DNA of 7,683 nucleotides from Accumulibacter sp031732815. GTDB taxonomy: Bacteria > Pseudomonadota > Gammaproteobacteria > Burkholderiales > Rhodocyclaceae. A model generated the notes under the pieces. The model made no database searches. It was not told where the DNA came from and was given only the letters and a program-made list of their open reading frames with translations. The DNA is taken from NCBI RefSeq assembly GCF_031732815.1, contig NZ_JAVMKF010000057.1, positions 1 through 7,683 on the forward strand, in the 5' to 3' direction. Within the stretch, counting starts at the first letter, position 1. Every line of letters begins with the position of its first letter. The translations under genes and the position numbers were made by a program. This document shows positions 1 to 5,163 of the stretch, piece after piece.

Positions 1-451
1 AGGGAAGCAGTTTGCGCACGCGTTGCCGATACGCGTGGTATTCGGGGAATTTTTCTGCGAGCCAGATTTCCTCGCGGCGCGATTTGATGTCGAGAAAGAT
101 CAGGAGCAACAGAGCGTAGCCCAGCGTCAGCCAGCCGTTCAGCCATAGCGCCCAGCCAAAGGCGGCAAGGATCAGGCCGCTGTAGATCGGATGCCGGACG
201 AGGCGGTAGATGCCGCTGACTACCAGTACGGCGTCTTTCCTCGGCTGCGGCAAGGGCGTCAGGTTCTTGCCGAGCTGGACGCAGGCGAGCAGCGCGATGG
301 TGATGCCGATCGCCAGCAGGGCGCCGCCAAAGAGTTTCCCGAGCCAGGTGCAGGGCGCTGTCCAGGCGGCGCCGGGCCAGGAACTTGGCGCGAACAAGAC
401 GAGCGCGAGCAGAATCATCTGCACGAAGACGTAGCCTTCGCCGCGGCGGCC
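1..451 (-). other. ICMT/PEMT-like methyltransferase domain inside the fusion ORF
   Basis: Residues 635-784 of the fusion contain four predicted membrane segments: about 642-656, 671-694, and a 727-754 stretch that can form the family's C-terminal helical hairpin. Between and after them lie the conserved cytoplasmic motifs NLTPLP, S-G-I-Y-R-L-V-RHPIYSG, and RREE followed by FPEYHAYRQRVRKLLP, which is close to the usual C-terminus. In characterised family members the RHPxY and acidic-pair regions form the S-adenosylmethionine pocket. Bacterial members have varied or unknown acceptors, since bacteria generally lack prenylated CaaX proteins; relatives include methanethiol and phospholipid methyltransferases. 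An independent short ICMT could start at GTG 424-422, with a weak GAAGG about 10 nt upstream, or at ATG 418-416. Either would trim the residues that normally precede the first helix. Confidence 0.85.
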
Positions 452-2353
452 AAACGCTGCCTCGCATGCCGTGCTCGCATTCTTCTTTCGCCGCCGGCAG
501 CACCCGACGACGATGCCGATCAGCAGGCAGATGAGCAGGAAGACGATGAGCCCGAAGAGCAGCCAGGGAAACCTCTCGGCGCCGACCTTCCTGATCAGGT
601 CGTTGACCAGGTCGGCTTCGATGGCGCCGATTGCGCAGCTTGCCCCGCTACGCGGATTGCCGTAGAGGTCGCGTCCATCGACCAGATCGTGCGCGGCACA
701 GATCGCCAGGCTGCCCGCATTGCGTGCGGGGCTGGACATCGTCGGGGCAAAACGGGCGTCGAGTGATGGATCGGCGACCGGGATCGTCGCGCCGCAGCCC
801 GCATCCGGGTATTGCAGGTTGGCGCCCGCGAGCTTCAGCGTGGCCAGCGCATTCGCGCAGTTGCCCTGGTTGCCGGCGACGATCACGTTCGCCATGCTTG
901 CTCCGACCGTGCCGCCCGGCGCCAGGTGCAAGCCCTCGCTTTGGTTGCCGATCAGCGTGCTGTTGGCAACTTCGACGTTCTGCGCGAAGAGCGCCGCACC
1001 GCCGGCGGTGCTCACGTTGCGCGCGAGCAGCGCGTTGCCCAGGCGCACGATTCCCGCGCCAGCATCGATCACGTGCTGCGTGGCAGTATTGTCGAGCACG
1101 AAGACGCGCGTCAGTTCGAGGCGCGTGGGCTGGCTGCCGGGCGCCGGCAAGTCCTTGCCGACATCTGCCGGCACTGCCTCCATGGGCGACGCGCTGGCGC
1201 TGACCAAGGCGATCGCGCCGCCCGATTCACCCGCCTTGTTGCGGCTCATCTGTACGGCGTCGCCCGCCACGTCGCCGAGCAGCAACAGCGCGCCGCCGTC
1301 CTTGGCCGCCTGGTTGTCGCGCAGCTTGACGTGCCCGAGGCGCAGGCGCAGGCGGGCGTTCAGCGGATTGCTGCCGGCCGGCGAGAGGTAGGCGAGGGCG
1401 CCGCCGGACAGCGCGTGATTGGCCTCGAAGTCCGACGACTGCAGCGTCAGCGTCGAGCGCGCGGCGAGCATGGCACCGCCGAGCATGCCGCGGTTGTTCT
1501 TGAAGCTGCTGCGCGAAATGGTCGCGTTGGCAAAGGCGACTTCGACCGCGCCGGCGGCGCTGCGGGCGAGTTCGAGGTAGATGCGGTTGGCGTACAGCCA
1601 GCCACGCCCACCGGCGGCGAAGGGCAGCACGTCGCCGTTGTCGGTGAAGCTCGATTGATCGATGACGAGTTCGCCGGCAGCCCAGAAAGCGGGTCGCTTG
1701 TTGCGCTCGAAGCTGCACTTGCGCACCTGCGCCGAGATCTGCCGCCCGCTGGTCACAGGATCGCTGCGCCAGAGCGCGTGGAACGGTCGCGACAGATTGT
1801 CGCGGAAAGCGACTTGCTCAAGTTCGAGTTCGCCGGCCATGACGACGCCGAAATCCGGCTGCCTGGCGTCGCCATTGCGAGCGAAGGTGCTGGCGCGCGC
1901 GACGAGCTTGCGCACGGCAAATGGCAGGCGGGTGTCGGTCACTGTCACCTTGTTCAACTCGACGACCGCCAGGTCGTTGCGGTCATAAACGATACCGGTG
2001 AAGATGTTGGGGTCGGCCGGGTTGGCCGGCGGATTGCTCAGCGTCAGGTTGCGCAGGGTCAGCCGGGCTGGCCCGGCAGGGACGAACATGACGCCGTTGC
2101 CGGTACCGCTCAGCGTCGCCCCTCCGCCATCGATCGTCGTCGCGCCGCTCAGCACGCGCTCGCCGGTGAGCTTGATTTCGTTTGGCCCGCCGGCGCAGGC
2201 GATGCGGATGTCGCCGCCGGTAGCCAGCGCGCTGACCAGGTTGACTCCACCGGCGGCGTTGTCGGTGCCGCAGGCGGTGACGACGGTTTCCGCCTGTGCG
2301 GCGAGCGCTGCGCCGAGCAGCAGGAGGCCCTTCAGGAAGTCAAGGCAACGCAC
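1..2353 (-). CDS. Exported beta-helix / choice-of-anchor-Q protein fused to a membrane ICMT-family methyltransferase (3' end outside window)
   Basis: One frame runs for 784 codons from GTG 2353-2351 to the window edge without a stop. This start was chosen because AGGAG lies 10 nt upstream, it opens a clear signal peptide (residues 1-21, cleavage AQA|ET), and the frame is closed by TGA at 2389-2387 with no ATG between. Residues 22-500 resemble right-handed parallel beta-helix proteins: early I-D-G-G-G, then an N...GGA ladder (N287/GGA292, N312/GGA317, N347/GGA353, N372/GGA378). Residues about 525-580 match the choice-of-anchor Q pattern: SSPARNAG (540-547) and DLYGNPRSGASCAIGAIE (562-579). A transmembrane segment (about 596-617) ends in CCRRRKK (618-624). 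After a ten-residue linker comes an ICMT/phospholipid-methyltransferase domain (635-784) with NLTPLP (697-702), RHPIYSG (720-726) and RREE (759-762). The domain would normally end a few residues beyond the window edge. The methyl acceptor is unknown. The odd point is the fusion itself: the two halves are normally separate proteins. Alternatives are a lost stop codon, a sequence error, or internal initiation at GTG 424 or ATG 418. Confidence 0.85.
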   Translation of the reverse strand, partial: MRCLDFLKGLLLLGAALAAQAETVVTACGTDNAAGGVNLVSALATGGDIRIACAGGPNEIKLTGERVLSGATTIDGGGATLSGTGNGVMFVPAGPARLTLRNLTLSNPPANPADPNIFTGIVYDRNDLAVVELNKVTVTDTRLPFAVRKLVARASTFARNGDARQPDFGVVMAGELELEQVAFRDNLSRPFHALWRSDPVTSGRQISAQVRKCSFERNKRPAFWAAGELVIDQSSFTDNGDVLPFAAGGRGWLYANRIYLELARSAAGAVEVAFANATISRSSFKNNRGMLGGAMLAARSTLTLQSSDFEANHALSGGALAYLSPAGSNPLNARLRLRLGHVKLRDNQAAKDGGALLLLGDVAGDAVQMSRNKAGESGGAIALVSASASPMEAVPADVGKDLPAPGSQPTRLELTRVFVLDNTATQHVIDAGAGIVRLGNALLARNVSTAGGAALFAQNVEVANSTLIGNQSEGLHLAPGGTVGASMANVIVAGNQGNCANALATLKLAGANLQYPDAGCGATIPVADPSLDARFAPTMSSPARNAGSLAICAAHDLVDGRDLYGNPRSGASCAIGAIEADLVNDLIRKVGAERFPWLLFGLIVFLLICLLIGIVVGCCRRRKKNASTACEAAFGRRGEGYVFVQMILLALVLFAPSSWPGAAWTAPCTWLGKLFGGALLAIGITIALLACVQLGKNLTPLPQPRKDAVLVVSGIYRLVRHPIYSGLILAAFGWALWLNGWLTLGYALLLLIFLDIKSRREEIWLAEKFPEYHAYRQRVRKLLP
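482..571 (-). other. Transmembrane anchor with basic tail, resembling a C-terminal sorting signal but internal
   Basis: Residues 595-624 of the fusion read as FPW, then about 20 strongly hydrophobic residues, then CCRRRKK. This directly follows the choice-of-anchor-Q-like segment. In known proteins that domain is followed by a C-terminal anchoring or sorting signal, and a hydrophobic helix capped by a basic cluster is the usual form. By the positive-inside rule the beta-helix lies outside the membrane and the RRRKK side in the cytoplasm. I see no recognised tripartite signal such as LPXTG, PEP-CTERM or GlyGly-CTERM, so anchoring by the helix alone is the simplest reading. Confidence 0.7.
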
Positions 2354-5102
2354 GTTTTGGCTTCTCCTGATCGCTGAAGTCCACGCTCATCGTTTCGCCG
2401 GTACGCGGGTTGCGGATCGTGTAGCTCGCTGTCCCGGTGCGGTTGATCACGTCGCCCTGCGCACGTGGCCAGGCGGGTAGCGCGCCGTGCGCCTGCGCGA
2501 CGCCGCCCGCTTCGCTGACCCACGCGCCATGCGGTGCGAACTTGATGATGCCGTTGGTGCGCGAAGCATAGGTGAAAGTGCCCAGTCCGGACTTGCTCGC
2601 CATTTCGTCGAAGTTCGCGGCGTTGGCGGCGAGCACCTGGTCATGCAGATCCTTGCTGGTTGCCGCCGGCGTACGCGGCACTACTTCGATGAAGCCCCAC
2701 TTGCTATCTGCCGCGCAGTCGCTGCTGCCGGCGCACGCCTGCTCGTAGACGACGACGAAGAAGTCGTCGCCTGCGTCGCCGTTATCCCACGCCTTGCAGT
2801 TGGCTGAGTCGATCAGCGAAAACCGTCGACCGGCGGGAAGCGCGGCGGAGTCGTGGGTGACCATGCAGGCGCGCAGGAAGTCGGGAATCTGCAGGTTGAT
2901 TCCGCAGGCGAACGAGCCGTGGACGCAGAAGTTGTCGTTGAACGACATCGGCTCGTCCTCCTGGTCGATCTTCCAGCGCACGACCTTGCCCTCGAAGCGG
3001 ATGAAGTGGGCGAAACGATCCTGCCGGAGCGGCTGCTCGACGCGCGCCGGCGGCAGCTCGCGGCAGCTTCCGGTGGCTTCGCAGGCGGGCAGGCGCTTGC
3101 CCGAGCTGACCATCAGCGTGGTCGGCACGCCGGCGCCACGGTCGGTCCACTTGATGAAGGCGCTCGGGTAGATCGTCCCGGTCGGTGTGCGCAAGCCCTG
3201 CGCGTAGCCGCTCTCGCTGCCGCCCGCGGTGATCAGCCACGCCTTGCCGCTGCTGTAGCGCTCCCAGCCGGCGTGGCGCAGCGTCTGCGTCCACGCGCCC
3301 TTGACCAGTGCCAGGTCGAGCAGCAGGCGGTGTGGTGTGTAGGCCGAGGTCGCCTCCCAGATCATCTCGGCCAGGCTGTCCTCGCTGGCGTGGCCGTCAG
3401 GACCGTGCAAAGTCTGCCCGGCCCAGAGCTGCATTGCGGCGATCTGGTGATCGGCAAGGCCGGAAAGCTCGAACAGCGAGCGGACGGCCGCGCGCTTGCT
3501 GTGATCCTTTTCCAGCTTGCCGAGCGTGTAGTCGGTGTTGGCGTGCGCCAGGCGGCGGAAGGGCACGATGCGCCTGCCCTGGTTACTGCCCAGCGCCATC
3601 TTGGCGGCGGTGAGGTCGCCGACGACGGCAACGCCGGTGATGAGCTGCGCGTCGTCGGCAGAACACGCGGGCACGCCGGCCTGGCAGGAAAAGTCGTGCA
3701 GGTTGAGCAGTGCGGTGAAGCTGAGGCGGCCATAGGGTTTGGCGTTGAATTCCGCGAAGTCCTCGTCGGTGACGCGCTGCAGTCTTTGCATCAGCCAGGC
3801 GTGGATTTCCCGGTTGTACGCCTGATAGTCGGCGACCGCGTCGCTGTCGCCGATCGCTGCCGAGTCTTCGATGAGCATCTGGTTCTTCAGATATTTCGAG
3901 GAATTCTGCATGAACAGGTGGTTTTCCGTCTCCTCGACGCCACCGAACAGCGCGCCCAGGGCGATCTGGGGAATTTCCGCGGCGACTGCCAGCGCGCTGA
4001 GCAGCGTGATGATGATCGCCGCGACGAGCGGGCCGACGATTGCGCCGAGCAGCGCGGCAAGCAGCGCGAGAGCGACGCCGGCGATGATCAGCGCCAGGAA
4101 GAGGAGCAGCAAGGCCAGGAAGTCGAGGAAGTCGTCGCCCGTATCCGAACCCTCGGCGTCGCCGTCCACGTCGCGGCCGAGGTCCGGGTCGTAGAAGCTG
4201 TTGTCGTCCAGGCGGTCGCGCGCGCTGCCGTACTGATTGTCCGGATTGCCGCAATGCCAGAGCGGATGAACCTCCTGCGCCTTGCCGCCGCTCAGGGTGA
4301 GCAGGCGGGTCTGCAGCTTGTCGATCGCGTCGGCGCTTTCCGCACTCGGCGGCGTCAGCGTTGCCGCCTGGCGCAGCAGGAAGGTGAGTCGGGTGAGCAG
4401 CGCAACCGCCATGTCCCAGTCGGCTTCCGGCGGCGAACCGAACAGGTGACACGGCAAGCCGCTCGAACCCGGGTTGCCCTGGCGCACGAAGCGCCGGTCG
4501 AGGATGACCGAGTTGATCTGGCGGGCGAGACAGGCGGGGCTGAGCGAGTAGCTCACCCGGTATTCGACGACTCGCTCGCCGCTGCCCCCGCGCGCGACGA
4601 TGCGCGGCTCGACGCGCGTGACGACTGCCTCGCAAACGCCCCCGAAGACTTGCGCGGCAAAGGCGTTCAGCCTGCCTCGGATGGTCTCCGCGACTTCGCC
4701 CGGGCGCGCCGGGTCGGGCGGCAACAGTTTGTTGAGGTCCTGGTCGAGCGTCTCGATCGCTGCCTTGAGCGCCGGCCCCTCGGGCAGCAGGTTTTCCCAC
4801 TCGCTGATGGCGAAGACCTGCGTCGTGGCGCAGGGCTGCAGGTGCCGGTCGATCAGCCCGGCAAGGACCGCCGCCTTGGCGATCATGATCTCGTTCGGGC
4901 GTTCAGCGAGGCTCAGCTTGTGGCGGATGAAGGTCGCTTCGACGCCGCAGGCGAGTTCGCGGATGACGCGCTTCTGGCGTTCCGGCAAGGTCGCCTGCGC
5001 TGTCGAACCGTCAATCGGGATCGGGCCGAGATCGCGCGAGCGGGCGTGCGCCAACGGTACGCAGGCCAGCAAGATCAGGAGGACGGCGACGATCCTCGGC
5101 AT
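2340..5102 (-). CDS. Large exported cysteine-rich protein with central hydrophobic block, unknown function
   Basis: The 920-residue product is not one I recognise. It starts at ATG 5102-5100 behind a good ribosome binding site. Residues 1-20 form a signal peptide with probable cleavage at AHA|RS. Residues 21-300 look soluble and contain six cysteines (52, 91, 157, 191, 218, 284). An acidic stretch (about 305-324, rich in D, E and G) leads into about 64 almost uncharged hydrophobic residues (325-388), long enough for two or three membrane helices, probably a hairpin broken near G357-P358. The remaining 530 residues look soluble, with ten cysteines (473, 480, 674, 680, 726, 733, 746, 769, 790, 796). 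An even total of 16 cysteines after the signal peptide fits disulfide bonding in the periplasm. No catalytic motif is evident. It could be a membrane-inserting secreted protein, an envelope structural protein or a periplasmic enzyme. The gene follows the ATPase after 61 bp and its 3' end overlaps the next gene by 14 bp, so co-expression is likely. The reading frame, signal peptide and ribosome binding site make the gene call firm; the function is open. Confidence 0.9.
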   Translation of the reverse strand: MPRIVAVLLILLACVPLAHARSRDLGPIPIDGSTAQATLPERQKRVIRELACGVEATFIRHKLSLAERPNEIMIAKAAVLAGLIDRHLQPCATTQVFAISEWENLLPEGPALKAAIETLDQDLNKLLPPDPARPGEVAETIRGRLNAFAAQVFGGVCEAVVTRVEPRIVARGGSGERVVEYRVSYSLSPACLARQINSVILDRRFVRQGNPGSSGLPCHLFGSPPEADWDMAVALLTRLTFLLRQAATLTPPSAESADAIDKLQTRLLTLSGGKAQEVHPLWHCGNPDNQYGSARDRLDDNSFYDPDLGRDVDGDAEGSDTGDDFLDFLALLLLFLALIIAGVALALLAALLGAIVGPLVAAIIITLLSALAVAAEIPQIALGALFGGVEETENHLFMQNSSKYLKNQMLIEDSAAIGDSDAVADYQAYNREIHAWLMQRLQRVTDEDFAEFNAKPYGRLSFTALLNLHDFSCQAGVPACSADDAQLITGVAVVGDLTAAKMALGSNQGRRIVPFRRLAHANTDYTLGKLEKDHSKRAAVRSLFELSGLADHQIAAMQLWAGQTLHGPDGHASEDSLAEMIWEATSAYTPHRLLLDLALVKGAWTQTLRHAGWERYSSGKAWLITAGGSESGYAQGLRTPTGTIYPSAFIKWTDRGAGVPTTLMVSSGKRLPACEATGSCRELPPARVEQPLRQDRFAHFIRFEGKVVRWKIDQEDEPMSFNDNFCVHGSFACGINLQIPDFLRACMVTHDSAALPAGRRFSLIDSANCKAWDNGDAGDDFFVVVYEQACAGSSDCAADSKWGFIEVVPRTPAATSKDLHDQVLAANAANFDEMASKSGLGTFTYASRTNGIIKFAPHGAWVSEAGGVAQAHGALPAWPRAQGDVINRTGTASYTIRNPRTGETMSVDFSDQEKPKRALP
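2364..2368 (-). promoter_or_regulatory. Ribosome binding site for the fusion gene (GTG start)
   Basis: AGGAG lies on the minus strand with 10 nt between it and GTG 2353. It sits inside the last codons of the upstream gene, whose TGA is at 2342-2340, so the two genes overlap by 14 bp. This arrangement favours translational coupling and decides the non-ATG start. Confidence 0.7.
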
Positions 5103-5108
5103 TTCATT

Positions 5109-5113
5109 CTCCC
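5109..5113 (-). promoter_or_regulatory. Ribosome binding site for the 920-residue exported protein
   Basis: GGGAG on the minus strand is 6 nt upstream of ATG 5102. An out-of-frame ATG at 5107-5105 also follows it but opens only a ten-codon frame without a recognisable product; the ATG at 5102 opens the signal peptide. Confidence 0.7.
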
Positions 5114-5120
5114 GGGCAGA

Positions 5121-5142
5121 CGGTCAAGGCGCGGTCAGGGCG
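5121..5142. repeat. 11-bp imperfect tandem direct repeat in the 61-bp intergenic gap
   Basis: CGGTCAAGGCG (5121-5131) is followed immediately by CGGTCAGGGCG (5132-5142), with 10 of 11 bases identical. It lies between the ATPase stop and the ribosome binding site of the exported protein. The remaining intergenic sequence (5103-5163) shows no convincing terminator hairpin with a T-run and no clear -35/-10 promoter. The repeat could be an operator half-site pair or chance. Confidence 0.4.
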
Positions 5143-5163
5143 GACTGTAACAGGATCGGTCGC

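Noticed and set aside
416..500. Frameshift joining two genes between the anchor and the ICMT domain
   Set aside because: Both sides are already in the same frame and no long homopolymer is present. A frameshift is not needed, although a lost stop codon cannot be excluded.
191..766. Plus-strand frames opposite the ICMT domain and anchor
   Set aside because: The opposite strand shows NLTPLP, RHPIYSG and RREE in family order; the plus-strand translations show no family features.
812..2377. 521-codon plus-strand open frame opposite the beta-helix gene
   Set aside because: The composition is low-complexity (A, R, G, V, Q) without recognisable motifs, while the opposite strand encodes a signal peptide and beta-helix repeats.
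3583..4800. 405-codon minus-strand frame inside the exported-protein gene
   Set aside because: It is out of frame with the real gene and extremely rich in arginine and alanine, typical of a frame-shifted shadow in GC-rich sequence.
2853..5150. 765-codon plus-strand open frame opposite the exported-protein gene
   Set aside because: Its translation is rich in R, A, G, V, E and D with no domain, signal peptide or membrane pattern. It mirrors the real minus-strand gene, and long antisense frames are expected in GC-rich DNA.
5103..5163. Possible terminator or promoter between the ATPase and the exported protein
   Set aside because: I found no stable hairpin followed by a T-run and no convincing -35/-10 pair, so read-through is the simpler assumption.
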